Assembly: GCF_026342035.1 (NCBI RefSeq) | Contig: NZ_JAPENM010000002.1 | Coordinates: 1 to 64,000, forward strand | Reading direction: 5' to 3' | DNA: 64,000 bases | Origin: Aldersonia sp. NBC_00410 | Lineage (GTDB): Bacteria; Actinomycetota; Actinomycetes; Mycobacteriales; Mycobacteriaceae | Part shown: one piece after another, positions 53,198 to 62,139 of the stretch | Position numbering within the stretch: the stretch's first letter is position 1 | How the letters are laid out: each line of letters begins with the position of its first letter | Program-made: the position numbers and the translations under genes | The notes under the pieces: generated by a model | Told to the model about the DNA's origin: nothing | Database searches by the model: none | The model's input: the letters and a program-made list of their open reading frames with translations, nothing else

Positions 53198-53394
53198 TTC
53201 CCGACGCCGCTTCCCCGGCGGGACGCGAGTCTGAGGCGGACGGCGTCGCGCCGGGCGAACAAACGAGCTTCGTCCTTGGTCGTCGCAGCCGACTTCGCCG
53301 GTAGCGCGATGAGCGGCCTGATCGGGCGACCAATCGGCTTCCGCGACAGTTGCAGAAGGGTGGATTGGCGCGTGAACGGTTCTTCGACGGTCAT
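53194..53394 (-). CDS. Small basic protein, coupled to the SDR
   Basis: A 66-residue frame starting MTVEEPFTRQSTLLQLSRKP behind AGGAAG, Arg-rich (12 Arg), without recognised domain. Its stop overlaps the SDR start. The spacing favours a real translated frame, but conservation cannot be judged. Confidence 0.45.
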   Translation of the reverse strand: MTVEEPFTRQSTLLQLSRKPIGRPIRPLIALPAKSAATTKDEARLFARRDAVRLRLASRRGSGVGK

Positions 53395-53410
53395 GATCAT
53401 CTTCCTGTCG

Positions 53411-53644
53411 TCAAGTCTTGTAGACGATCCGAACTTGGGACGACGCGCCAACCGTCGCAGTGACCATCGCGGGGTCGCGACCGTCGCAGCGAAGCCAGAA
53501 CGCCGGCAGGTCATTGGGCGTCGGGTGGAGTGATGTGTCGCCGCGACCGTGGCCGGCAGCGCTCAACACCTCGACCGCGGCAGCACCGATGCCAGTCGCT
53601 GCGCCCGTCACCACGATCCGTTGTCCCTCGAGTAGTGTGCTCAC
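53411..53644 (-). pseudogene. Truncated SDR (N-terminal part only)
   Basis: From a GTG the frame begins STLLEGQRIVVTGAATGIG, then AAAVEVLSAAG: an SDR Rossmann start with an intact TGxxxGIG loop. After about 45 residues (LPAFWLRCDGRDPAMVTATV) the frame ends; two-thirds of the enzyme, including the catalytic residues, are missing. It lies 11 bases downstream of the VOC stop in the same direction. Confidence 0.6.
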
Positions 53645-53655
53645 CCGTAATGCCG

Positions 53656-54198
53656 TCACTGTCCTGTGAAGGAGCGGATCGGATCGGCGCCGTCCCAGCC
53701 GTCGGCCGCAGCACGAAGAAAGTCCCCCAGCCCGTTCGTGATCTCGTTGAGTTCGGAGATTTCGATGATCGGGGCGGGACCGTTCGGGGGCTCCAAGTAG
53801 GCGTACCGCACTCCTTCGGCCTCCCCGCCCGACCACACCACCGGCCAGCCGGCGTCCCCGGCGGACTGCACTGCCGTCTCGTAATCGGTTGCCCAATAGG
53901 CGAACTGGTTGAATCCCTCGCGCCCGCTGGCGAGGAACTCGGTGTAGATGCTGGGGTCACCGCCTTCTTGTGCGATTACTTCGAATTGCATGTCCCCGGA
54001 GTTGGCCAGGGCGATGGTGAGCGTCACCTCGCACGGCTCGCCGCGGTAAAGCGTTCGCAGCTGCTGCCCACGAACTACGTACCACGGTCCAACGCCGAGC
54101 GCGACCCACGACTCGAGTGCCCGGTCGAGATCGTTGACCACGAAGCCGATCTGACGGATCGGACCCGGCAGCGCTACCGGCGGCGTCGAGAGAGTCAT
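53656..54198 (-). CDS. VOC-family protein
   Basis: A 180-residue vicinal-oxygen-chelate protein (IRQIGFVVNDLDRALESWVALG at 14-35, FNQFAYWATDYETAVQSAGDAG and IIEISELNEITNGLGDFL). Metal-ligand positions are not obvious: the first strand lacks the usual His, so it may be a binding protein or use another metal set. A strong AGGAGGAG precedes the ATG. It sits in the minus-strand dehydrogenase cluster, 39 bases after the epimerase. Confidence 0.78.
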   Translation of the reverse strand: MTLSTPPVALPGPIRQIGFVVNDLDRALESWVALGVGPWYVVRGQQLRTLYRGEPCEVTLTIALANSGDMQFEVIAQEGGDPSIYTEFLASGREGFNQFAYWATDYETAVQSAGDAGWPVVWSGGEAEGVRYAYLEPPNGPAPIIEISELNEITNGLGDFLRAAADGWDGADPIRSFTGQ

Positions 54199-54237
54199 GC
54201 TCCTCCTAGGGTTTGTGCAGCGTCGCTGCGTCGTTCG

Positions 54238-55221
54238 CTACTCGTGGCGGCGAGTGAAGAACTCCGCGGCGCGGGCAATGGATTCTTCGACCGGGGCGGG
54301 CTTCCACCCCAGTTCCCGCTCGGCCTTGCCGTGATCCAGCGGTGACATCAACTCCGCCATGTGCAGCCCTGCCACCGTGAAGGGCAGGTCGCGGCGCAGC
54401 AGACGGGAAGCGACGTCGTTGGTGCGGGCGGCGACGCGCAGCAGCGGCATGGGAAGCTTCAGCAACGGTGGGGTGACGCCGGCGGCTCTGGCGGTGATCT
54501 CGTGCACCTCGCGCGTGCTCAAGTAGCGGTCGGAGATGGTGTAGCGGTCCCCCACCCGGCCGCGGTCGGCCGCGAGAAGCATTGCCCGGGCAGCGTCTTC
54601 GATGCCCACGACCTCCGCGGACCAGTCGAAGTAGCACGCGAACCTTCCCGCAGCGACCCTGGCGATCAGGGATCCGTGCGGGGTCGGTGCCCAGTCGCCG
54701 GGACCGTAGGTCGTCGAGACGCACAGCGCGACTGCGGGCAGGCCTTTGTCGCGGGCGTACTGCATCACCAGGTTCTCCGCGGCGACGCGCGATGCGATGT
54801 AGGCCCCGCCCTGGTTCCAGTTGTGCGGGTCGTCTTCGGTGACCGGGGTCCCGTCGCTGATGGCGAGCGTCCCGGTGGTGCTGGTGAAGACGAACTTCCT
54901 CAGCTCGGCTGCCAGGGCAGCGTCGAGTACGTGACGGAGCCCCTCGACGTTGGTGCGGAACAGCGGAGCGGGGTCCCGCAGCCACATCCGTGCATCGACC
55001 ACGCAGTAGTAGACGACCTCGCAGCCGGCCATCGCCACCCGCAGTGCCTCGTCGTCGAATACATCGCCGTAGCAGCGTTCGACGTCGAGATCGTCGATAC
55101 CCCTGGTGGAACTGCTGCGGCGAAGCATCACGCGGACATCGGCGTCCTCGGCCACCAATTGGCGGGTGACGTGGGACCCGAGGAATCCGCTGGCGCCGAT
55201 CACCAGGCTCTTGCCCGACAT
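54238..55221 (-). CDS. Extended SDR / 3-beta-HSD-like dehydrogenase with YxxxR active site
   Basis: A 327-residue NAD-dependent epimerase/dehydratase-fold enzyme. The GASGFLG loop is at 9-15 and the Ser/Thr block TSTTGTLAIS at 113-122. The active-site pair is Tyr141 and Arg145 (YIASR), where nearly all SDRs have Lys. The C-terminal substrate domain ends GWKPAPVEESIARAAEFF. Arg at this place may lower activity or shift pH dependence. It lies 6 bases after the alcohol dehydrogenase gene, so they are co-transcribed. Substrate unknown; steroid-like or phenolic ring systems are typical. Confidence 0.8.
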   Translation of the reverse strand: MSGKSLVIGASGFLGSHVTRQLVAEDADVRVMLRRSSSTRGIDDLDVERCYGDVFDDEALRVAMAGCEVVYYCVVDARMWLRDPAPLFRTNVEGLRHVLDAALAAELRKFVFTSTTGTLAISDGTPVTEDDPHNWNQGGAYIASRVAAENLVMQYARDKGLPAVALCVSTTYGPGDWAPTPHGSLIARVAAGRFACYFDWSAEVVGIEDAARAMLLAADRGRVGDRYTISDRYLSTREVHEITARAAGVTPPLLKLPMPLLRVAARTNDVASRLLRRDLPFTVAGLHMAELMSPLDHGKAERELGWKPAPVEESIARAAEFFTRRHE

Positions 55222-55227
55222 CGTCGG

Positions 55228-56253
55228 CTACCGGGCCGCAGTAGTCGGATGCACGACGACACGCGGGGGTCCCTGACCCTTGCGGAGCTGGTCCAGCGCA
55301 TCGGGGACCTCGTCGAGGCCGATGGCCTTGCCGATGGCGGGCAGCGGATCCAGGCGGCCGTCGGCGACCGCGTCGAGGGTGCCGTACCAGTCCTGCGGAT
55401 GCGGTCCGCCGCCGAACTGCATCGCCAGGCCCTGGTGCATGGCAGCGGGAATGATCATGGTGTCGGCCCCGGTCCAGCTGCCGGCGGCGAAGATGCGGGT
55501 ACCGAATTCGCAGGAGTCGATGATGTTCTGGATCAGCCCGGGGGCACCGGCGCACTCGAAGATCACTTGGGGCCAGGTGGCGCCGGTGCTTTGGGCGAGC
55601 TCGCGCCACACCTCATAGGGTGAACGCTCCGCGGGGTTGACCACCTCGGTCGCGCCGAACGTCCGGGCGTATTCCAGGCGGGCCGGGCTGTAGTCGGCGA
55701 CGATGATGTGCTCGATGCCACGAGCCTTCAGTGCCGCGACCGCCGACAGACCGATCGCTCCCGCGCCGATGACGAGTGGCAGTTCACCAGGGGCAATGTT
55801 GGAGATCCGGACGTAGTACTCGCCGACCGCGAAGGCGTCCACCACGGCGGCCGCGTCGTCGGGGACGCCATCGGGCACGACGCGGGTCATCACCTCCGAG
55901 ACCCGCATCAGCTCCCCGAATGCGCCGGGAGCGTCCGGGTCGTGACCGATGACGTGCGGCTGCCCGGCGCCCAACAGCAGCGGCATGCTGGTGACTCGGG
56001 TGCCGATCGGGAAGTTCTCCGAGCCGCCGGGTCCGTGACCGACGACCTCGCCGATGAATTCGTGCCCCAAGACGGTGTCGCGGTCGGCGTCCCACACGAA
56101 CCGCGGCGCACTGTTGGGGTGATCCATGTAGTGCACGTCCGAAGCGCACAGCGCGGCACTGAGCGGGCGGATCAGCAGCTCCCCCGGGCCGGCCACCGGA
56201 TCATCGGTTTCCCGGACCTCCAACCGGTTGTCCCGCAACACGACTGCACGCAT
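55228..56253 (-). CDS. Zinc-type alcohol dehydrogenase (MDR)
   Basis: A 341-residue MDR alcohol dehydrogenase. The catalytic zinc ligands are present (Cys36 in CASDVHY, His64-Glu65 in GHE), whereas the four-Cys structural zinc lobe is absent. The NAD(P) loop is GAGAIGLSAVAAL (about 162-174). It should oxidise an alcohol or reduce an aldehyde/ketone. ATG at 56,253 follows GAGGGAA. It heads the minus-strand unit with the epimerase, VOC and SDR genes and lies 80 bases downstream of the SnoaL gene. Confidence 0.83.
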   Translation of the reverse strand: MRAVVLRDNRLEVRETDDPVAGPGELLIRPLSAALCASDVHYMDHPNSAPRFVWDADRDTVLGHEFIGEVVGHGPGGSENFPIGTRVTSMPLLLGAGQPHVIGHDPDAPGAFGELMRVSEVMTRVVPDGVPDDAAAVVDAFAVGEYYVRISNIAPGELPLVIGAGAIGLSAVAALKARGIEHIIVADYSPARLEYARTFGATEVVNPAERSPYEVWRELAQSTGATWPQVIFECAGAPGLIQNIIDSCEFGTRIFAAGSWTGADTMIIPAAMHQGLAMQFGGGPHPQDWYGTLDAVADGRLDPLPAIGKAIGLDEVPDALDQLRKGQGPPRVVVHPTTAAR

Positions 56254-56333
56254 CGTATTCCCTCGCTCCATGCGACTTGGTAATGGTCAGTGTCCGTACT
56301 TGCGAACAAAATCGGTGCCGTCGACGGCCGTGG

Positions 56334-56771
56334 TCAATGCGTACCCGCCGCGGTCATGACCCGGGACATGTGCACGGTGCGGTGGCTGATACGCCAACCG
56401 TCGGAGGTTCGGATGAGAACGTCGTCGTAGTGCCCGACCGCGTCGATCCAGCTCCCCGAGTCACCGGGGGTCGCGATGAGGATGGCGTGCACATAGGACC
56501 GGGCAGTGGCCTTGTCGGCGTCGCCACCCACGCCGACGTCGATGACGAAGTTGGACAATCGATGGTGAGTGTCACCCATGGCGTCGTGCGAGGCGAACAT
56601 GAAGTCGGTAAGCGCGTCGATGCCGGAGAACTGGCCGATCGCGCCGTAGTCGGCGACCGCGTCAGCCGTCCAGCAGGTCCGGAACAAATCCCAGTCCCGC
56701 TGGTCGATGCCGGTGGCATAACGGATCAGCACCTCGGCGATCTGAGCCTGATCCTCGCGGAGGTCACTCAT
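56334..56771 (-). CDS. SnoaL_4-type NTF2-fold protein
   Basis: A 145-residue NTF2-like protein of the SnoaL_4 group (QIAEVLIRYATGIDQRDWDLF at 10-30, CWTADAVADYGAIGQFSGID, then GHYDDVLIRTSDGWRISHRT). The family includes hydratases, isomerases and the beta-subunit fold of ring dioxygenases. The pattern IDQRDWDLF resembles proteins found with catabolic dehydrogenases. It is the first gene of the minus-strand unit, divergent from the TetR regulator at 57,098. Confidence 0.8.
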   Translation of the reverse strand: MSDLREDQAQIAEVLIRYATGIDQRDWDLFRTCWTADAVADYGAIGQFSGIDALTDFMFASHDAMGDTHHRLSNFVIDVGVGGDADKATARSYVHAILIATPGDSGSWIDAVGHYDDVLIRTSDGWRISHRTVHMSRVMTAAGTH

Positions 56772-56820
56772 CTTCGGTCTCCCCGGCTCGGAGTACATAT
56801 CGACGATTCGGTTGCGTGGC

Positions 56821-56834
56821 CGAGTGTCCACTCG
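56821..56834. promoter_or_regulatory. Palindrome in the SnoaL/TetR gap
   Basis: The sequence cgagtgtccactcg is a perfect 6+6 inverted repeat with a 2-base centre, 50 bases upstream of the SnoaL start, in a 326-base divergent gap without other genes. A plausible, short TetR site. Confidence 0.35.
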
Positions 56835-57097
56835 ACGAGGTGATGGGGCGCAGCATGTCGCACGCGCTGAACCTACGACCCGCAATTGCCGTTTGGCAAC
56901 TTTTCCGCCGCGCGGTGAATATTCGCCGGTCCATCGAATCGGAGCGGCTGATCGACAGCACCGGGGTCCTGCGGTGCCGCGACGCATGACCGACGTGATT
57001 GGCGTGATGTGCCGAAGTCGTGCGGGCAGGCGGTGCTCCTCGTGCAGCGTCGGATGAACGCAGGCCGGTCCTCTGATCTGCGCCTAGGCTGGTCTCG

Positions 57098-57814
57098 GTG
57101 AGTACCGAGGCAATGGACACGAACGACACCGAGGGCGAGCCGTCGGGACGCCCCGGACGGGGGCGTCCGCCGCGCATCAGCCGTGAGCAGATCGTCTCCG
57201 CGGCACGCAGCGTGCCTCGGCAAGACTTCTCGATGAAGGCCGTCGCCGACGCCATGGGCGTAAGCCGCAAGGCGCTGCACTACCACGTCAGCGACCGCGA
57301 AGGCCTGCTGAACCTCATGGTCATCGACCACTTCGAATCCGAACTGGGGGGCGCCGAACTACCATCCGATGGCGACTGGCAATCGACGTTGCGGGCATAC
57401 GCCCACGCCTATCATCGCGGCATTGTGCAGGTAGGCGTCACAGCGACGCACATCCAGATCCACGGTATCGGCGGCTCCGCGTCGATGGCGCTGGCCGAAC
57501 ACGTCCTGCAGTCGTTGTTGACCGCCGGCTTCGACGACCGCCTGGCTCGCCGCGCACTGACCACGATCTCTAATCTCGCCATGACCGCCGGGCACAACGA
57601 ACTACTCAGGCAGCAGGGCGGAGTCACGCCACAGGAAGCCGAAGTCGCCGATGCCCTTGCGCATGCCCCCGAAGACCAGTTTCCCGCTTTGCGCCGGATC
57701 GTCGCGAACGCTCACGCCGAAGGCCCCGGCGTCGACGAGCAGTTCAACTTCGAACTGGATCTGGCGATCGCCGGGCTGGTGCAACTCTTGGCCGCCCACC
57801 CATCCCGCCCCTGA
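57098..57814 (+). CDS. TetR-family regulator
   Basis: A 238-residue TetR-family protein: a polar Gly/Arg-rich leader (1-30) precedes the helix-turn-helix FSMKAVADAMGVSRKALHYHVSDREG (about 44-69), followed by a TetR_C helical domain. GTG start. It is divergent from the SnoaL/alcohol dehydrogenase unit, which it probably represses. Its 3' end is convergent with the IclR gene, 23 bases apart. Confidence 0.83.
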   Translation: MSTEAMDTNDTEGEPSGRPGRGRPPRISREQIVSAARSVPRQDFSMKAVADAMGVSRKALHYHVSDREGLLNLMVIDHFESELGGAELPSDGDWQSTLRAYAHAYHRGIVQVGVTATHIQIHGIGGSASMALAEHVLQSLLTAGFDDRLARRALTTISNLAMTAGHNELLRQQGGVTPQEAEVADALAHAPEDQFPALRRIVANAHAEGPGVDEQFNFELDLAIAGLVQLLAAHPSRP

Positions 57815-57837
57815 AACACGATGTGGCAGAACGTGAT

Positions 57838-58704
57838 CTAGACGGCCCGCATGATGGCTGTGGCAGCCTCGCTGAGATGTCGCCCGATGTGCTTGACGCG
57901 CTGCGAGGACATCGTGGTGAACGGATGCACGCACATATTGAATCTGACCCGACCGCGGTCATCGAAGATCGGCGCCGAGATCGCTCCCACATACTGTTGT
58001 GTCCGAGACTGCACCGACCCTGAAAGCGGCACGGCGCCACTGAGTTCCACCAGTATCTCGTCGAGATGTTCGCGCATCGAGGCCGATGCTGCGTCGGTGT
58101 GCAGTCTGGTCATGATCGGTATGGCCGAGACCGTTTCCGGACTCAGCCGTTCCACGCTGTACCCGTCGGCGCGGATCTGTTCGAGTTGCTCGCCGAGGTG
58201 CGCCGCGAACGCAGCGGTGTCAACCCCGCTGCGTTCGACCCAGGCGCGACGTTGCGCTTCCGGTGCCCACGCGGCGTATGCGGGTCCGAAGGGTGCGGCG
58301 AAGGGCAGGCGGTCACCGACCGACACGCTCCACCGGTCGCCGCCTCCGGCGATGAATGCCGAGATGACCAGCGAGTCTCCGACACGTTCGGACACCGACG
58401 CGGCGCAGCCGAACTCGCGCCCCACCGCCGCGACCGCCGCGGCCGCGGCGAGCACCACCGAACGCGATTGATCGATCTGCCCCGCGACCCGGCCCAATCC
58501 GCCGCCGATGAAAAACCCCTTGTCTACCGGGTCGCGGGTAACCCAACCGGCATCACACAGTTCGGTCAGGATCGCATGCGCCGTCGCCTTATTGAGGCCC
58601 AGAGCGTGCACGACGTCACTGAGCCGCGTGGGCCCGGGATGACGTTCGGCAAGCAGCTCGATGACGTTCACCACGCGCCGTGTCGGCGGAGACGAACCGG
58701 ACAC
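57838..58704 (-). CDS. IclR-family regulator
   Basis: A 288-residue IclR-type regulator: winged helix-turn-helix TRLSDVVHALGLNKATAHAILTELCDAGWV (about 26-55) and a GAF-like effector domain ending in GRVRFNMCVHPFTTMSSQRVKHIG. The GTG at 58,704 follows a perfect AGGAG; a reading from 58,851 would add 49 non-conserved residues. It is divergent from the SnoaL/epimerase pair at 58,945-60,593, with a 16-bp palindrome between, so it probably controls that pair. Confidence 0.83.
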   Translation of the reverse strand: MSGSSPPTRRVVNVIELLAERHPGPTRLSDVVHALGLNKATAHAILTELCDAGWVTRDPVDKGFFIGGGLGRVAGQIDQSRSVVLAAAAAVAAVGREFGCAASVSERVGDSLVISAFIAGGGDRWSVSVGDRLPFAAPFGPAYAAWAPEAQRRAWVERSGVDTAAFAAHLGEQLEQIRADGYSVERLSPETVSAIPIMTRLHTDAASASMREHLDEILVELSGAVPLSGSVQSRTQQYVGAISAPIFDDRGRVRFNMCVHPFTTMSSQRVKHIGRHLSEAATAIMRAV

Positions 58705-58883
58705 AAGTGCTCCTAGATCCGAAGTGGGTCGACGCAGGCTACTACCAGGCTCGCGGGCCGGACTCACGCGTGAGTGTCGCCGCATCCCTCCAGCGAATTC
58801 GTCCTGTGGCGGAAACCCTTCCAGGCGGTGCCGGCTGTTGACTACCGTCACGACCGTCTCTAGCCTAACTATTCAACCATAGA

Positions 58884-58899
58884 GTTCGAATATCCGAAC
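58884..58899. promoter_or_regulatory. Predicted IclR box
   Basis: The sequence gttcgaatatccgaac is an 8+8 palindrome with one mismatch, 46 bases upstream of the SnoaL start in the gap shared with the IclR gene. IclR-type boxes are commonly short AT-centred palindromes of this length. A possible -35 ttgact lies at 58,839-58,844. Confidence 0.5.
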
Positions 58900-58944
58900 A
58901 GCAGAGCGGACGGGCCCCTGCGCCGACACCTCGAAGGGGTCTAC

Positions 58945-59481
58945 ATGAGCACACCGAACCACGACGGGCCGGCATCGAATGCCGTTGATCTGCAACAGTT
59001 TCACGACATCGAGGCGATCAAGCAGCTGAAAGCCCGCTACTGCCGCCACCTCGATGCCAAGGACTGGGAAGCGTGGCGCGGGGTCTTCACCGACGACTTC
59101 GTCAGCGACACCGCCGAGTCCGGAGGCCGCCTCATCGAGGGTGCCGACGCCATGGTGGCGTACCTGCGCACACAACTGGGCAAACCCACTCAGCCCACCG
59201 TGCACCAAGTGCAAGCCCCCGAGATCGAACTCACCACCCCCACGACAGCCCGCGGGATCTGGGCCCTGCAAGACGTCGTGCGGGTGGCCCCGGGAGTGAA
59301 CCTGCTCGGCTACGGCCACTACCACGAGACGTACGCGAAGATCGACGGCCGTTGGTACATCAAGACATCGAAACTCACGCGGCTTCGTGAGGACATCTTC
59401 AACCCGCTTTTCTCCTTCCGGGTTCCCGTATGGCTGCGTAACGCCGCGGGTGCGGCCGTGGCACGAAAGCAGCAGAAATGA
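58945..59481 (+). CDS. SnoaL_4-type NTF2-fold protein
   Basis: A 178-residue NTF2-fold protein (AIKQLKARYCRHLDAKDWEA at 25-44, then VFTDDFVSDTAESG, GYGHYHETYAKIDGRWYIKT and KLTRLRED). It is of the same group as the protein at 56,334 but clearly diverged. The basic C-terminal tail is longer than usual. ATG follows GAAGGGG. Its stop overlaps the start of the following epimerase by 4 bases, so the two products probably act on the same intermediate. Confidence 0.8.
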   Translation: MSTPNHDGPASNAVDLQQFHDIEAIKQLKARYCRHLDAKDWEAWRGVFTDDFVSDTAESGGRLIEGADAMVAYLRTQLGKPTQPTVHQVQAPEIELTTPTTARGIWALQDVVRVAPGVNLLGYGHYHETYAKIDGRWYIKTSKLTRLREDIFNPLFSFRVPVWLRNAAGAAVARKQQK

Positions 59482-60593
59482 ACGACGCGATATTGATCAC
59501 CGGTGCATTCGGTCAGGTGGGCAAACGTTGCACCGAGGTACTGCTGTCGCGGGGACGCACCGTCATCGCCATGGACCTACGCACCGAGACCACGATGGCC
59601 GTCGCCAAGGCGATGGCCGAAGCCGGACACCCCGGCACGCTGCGAGTTGTCCACGCCGACCTACTCGACGCTGCGGCCATCGAGGACATCGCTGCCAAGC
59701 ATCGCCCCAGCACGATCATCCATTTGGCAGCGATGTATTCCCCACCGTCCTACCGCAACCCCGCATTGGCCAGAAAGGTCAACGTCGAGGGCACCGCGAA
59801 CCTCGTCCGCGCAGCTCGCGCCCTGCCCGATCCCCCGCTGGTGGCCTTCGCCTCGAGCGCCGCGGTCTACGGCTCGCGCAACCCTCACCGGTACCCCGAA
59901 CTGATCACGCCGCAGACCCCGGTGAACCCGATCGACCAGTACGGCCAGGACAAAGTACTCGCGGAAAATGTCATCACCGATAGTGGACTGCCGCACGCCA
60001 TCCTGAGGTTGGGCGGCGTGCTGTCTCCTGACGGTGCGGGCAACATCAACAGCGACTACCTGTTGCTGATGCGTGCCAGCCCCGGCGACAACCGATTGCA
60101 CTGTGTCGACGCGCGCGACGTCGGAATGGCGTTCGCCAACACCGTCGACCGACGCGAGACCATCAACGGCAAAGTCCTGCTCATCGCGGGCAACAACAGC
60201 TACATGCACACCCACCGCGACGTCGAAGACGACATGATGGAAGCCATCGGCATCGGCCGGCTCGGCCCGCGGGCGAGCTTGCCCGGCGACCCGGAAGACG
60301 ATGGCGGCTGGAGCTTCACCGGCTGGTTCGATACCACGCAATCGCAATCCCTGCTCGACTACCAGCACCACGACTGGCCACAGACCATTGCCTGGGTAGC
60401 CGAATCACAGACCCCCGCCGCGCGTCGCGTCCTCAGGCTGGTCGGTCCGGTCCTTCGTCTTGTTCTCAGGTCACTCCTGATCGCGCAACGGCGCCGGGAA
60501 CGACGCGGACGTTACGCCGACCCGTGGACCCTCATCGCCAACAAATACGGGCCCGCGATTCTGGCCATCGACAGCGCGACCGAACCGCGATGA
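59478..60593 (+). CDS. NAD-dependent epimerase/dehydratase (extended SDR)
   Basis: A 371-residue extended SDR with GAFGQVG at 9-15, the FASSAAVYGSR block at about 124-134 and the complete Tyr155/Lys159 pair (YGQDK). The last 60 residues after the catalytic domain are strongly basic (VLRSLLIAQRRRERRGRY) and might contact membranes. It is translationally coupled to the SnoaL-like gene and probably under IclR control. Substrate unknown. Confidence 0.8.
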   Translation: MNDAILITGAFGQVGKRCTEVLLSRGRTVIAMDLRTETTMAVAKAMAEAGHPGTLRVVHADLLDAAAIEDIAAKHRPSTIIHLAAMYSPPSYRNPALARKVNVEGTANLVRAARALPDPPLVAFASSAAVYGSRNPHRYPELITPQTPVNPIDQYGQDKVLAENVITDSGLPHAILRLGGVLSPDGAGNINSDYLLLMRASPGDNRLHCVDARDVGMAFANTVDRRETINGKVLLIAGNNSYMHTHRDVEDDMMEAIGIGRLGPRASLPGDPEDDGGWSFTGWFDTTQSQSLLDYQHHDWPQTIAWVAESQTPAARRVLRLVGPVLRLVLRSLLIAQRRRERRGRYADPWTLIANKYGPAILAIDSATEPR

Positions 60594-60756
60594 CGACGGG
60601 CATACCGCTGGCTTGTCCCGGGCCCGACAACTGGAACCGCAACTGAATACGAAACCACCCCAACCCGGTGTGCCCATACTCCAATGCCACGCGCGGCAAC
60701 ATCGACGTCGAACTGGTCATCGCCCAGGACTGAGCGGGCCAGGACTGAGCTGCGGC

Positions 60757-61635
60757 TCAGTTGAACTGGTAGGTCACCCCGGTGAGTCGCTCGGACAGCT
60801 CCCACAGCTGAGCGGCCACTGCGGTGTCCTTGGACCTCGCGATCGATCCCGACTTCCCCGGATATCCACGCGTCCCGAGAAAGCTCCGGGGACCGTAGTA
60901 CTCGCCACCGTCCGCGTCGGGCGACGTCGCCGCGAAAAGACTCGGCAACGCGCCCATCTCGGCGCTCTGGGCCATGATCTTGTTATTGAGCTGCATCAAC
61001 GGATCGAGGAACGACTCGGAATGCGATTGCAGGTTGGTCGCCGCGACCCCGGGGTGGACGGCGATCGATGCCACCTTCGAGCCGGATCGACTGAGGCGTC
61101 GCTGCAGTTCGCGGGCAAAGATGAGGTTCGCCAGCTTCGACTGACCATAGGCCGGCCAACGCTCGTACTTGCGCTTCTCCCAGTTCGGGTCGTCGATCGA
61201 AATCTTGCCCGTTCGATGGGCGATGCTGGACACCGTGACCACGCGGTCGGCGATCTTGGGCAGCAGCAGACCAGTGAGTGCGAAGTGTCCGAGATGGTTT
61301 GTGCCGTACTGCATCTCGAAGCCATCGGCGGTCTTGTACTGCGGCAACGCCATCACTCCGGCGTTGTTGATGAGCACGTCGGCACGGTCCACCGACTCGG
61401 CGAAGCTGCGCACCGAGGCAAGGTCGGCGAGGTCCAGCTTTGCGACCGTGGCATTGGGTCCGATCGATGCCGCAACCGCGTCGGCGGTGTCGGTGTTTCT
61501 GCATGCGAGTACCACTTCGGCCCCGGCGTTGGCCAGCGCGCGAGCGGTCACCTCGCCGAGACCGCTGTTCGCGCCGGTCACAATGAACTTCCGGCCATCT
61601 TGCGGGCGAATATCGCGCGCGGTCCACTTCGTCAC
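60757..61635 (-). CDS. Short-chain dehydrogenase (retinol dehydrogenase/WWOX-like)
   Basis: A 292-residue SDR close to the oxidoreductases annotated as retinol or protochlorophyllide reductase-like: GANSGLG (20-26), VLINNAGVM, TVSSIAHR and the YGQSKLAN active site, and the diagnostic HPGVAATNLQ. All catalytic residues are present. It is convergent with the epimerase gene (163-base gap) and ends the dehydrogenase cluster. Confidence 0.85.
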   Translation of the reverse strand: MTKWTARDIRPQDGRKFIVTGANSGLGEVTARALANAGAEVVLACRNTDTADAVAASIGPNATVAKLDLADLASVRSFAESVDRADVLINNAGVMALPQYKTADGFEMQYGTNHLGHFALTGLLLPKIADRVVTVSSIAHRTGKISIDDPNWEKRKYERWPAYGQSKLANLIFARELQRRLSRSGSKVASIAVHPGVAATNLQSHSESFLDPLMQLNNKIMAQSAEMGALPSLFAATSPDADGGEYYGPRSFLGTRGYPGKSGSIARSKDTAVAAQLWELSERLTGVTYQFN

Positions 61636-61779
61636 GCGCAGAGTTTGACACCGACATGCCCCGGAGGGAAGGCCCCGCGTTGACTCACCCGAAAGGTCCG
61701 CGTCGGTCGATACGTTGCCTCATTGGGGAAGGTCCGGATCGTTCGGCGCGCCTCCAACTGTGAGCTGGGGTTTTGCGGT

Positions 61780-62112
61780 TCACCGGGGTGACGGAGTTGA
61801 CGTTGGCGAGTCGGAAGGCGATCACCAGGTCCCAAGCGGTGAGGCACCGTGATGCGAGCAGTCCGGCAAGGCGGCGATCTTGGACTCGGTGTGCGCGGTG
61901 ACCGGGTTCCACCGCGACTACGCGCGGCGGGCGTTGCGGCAGGCGCTGGTGCCACGGGTGGTTCGACCCAGACCGCCACGTGAACCGAAGTTAGACGCGG
62001 AAGTCGTTGCAGCGCTGGAGAAGTGTTGGGCGGTGCTGAACGCGCCGGCGGGCAAGCGGCCGGCGCCGATGTTGCCGGTAGCGGTGGAAGCAGCGGTCGT
62101 CAGGAATAGTCA
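61780..62112 (+). mobile_element. Transposase/integrase N-terminal remnant
   Basis: A frame containing VCAVTGFHRDYARRALRQAL, then AALEKCWAVLNAPAGKRPAP, matches the N-terminal DNA-binding part of an actinobacterial DDE integrase-type transposase (phrase AGKRLAP). A helix-like start (SRKAITRSQAVRHRDASSPA) lies upstream in another frame. The catalytic core is missing. The 5' side up to 61,636 shows nothing else. Confidence 0.55.
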
Positions 62113-62139
62113 AGATCTGTGGATCGGTATGCGGCTGAC

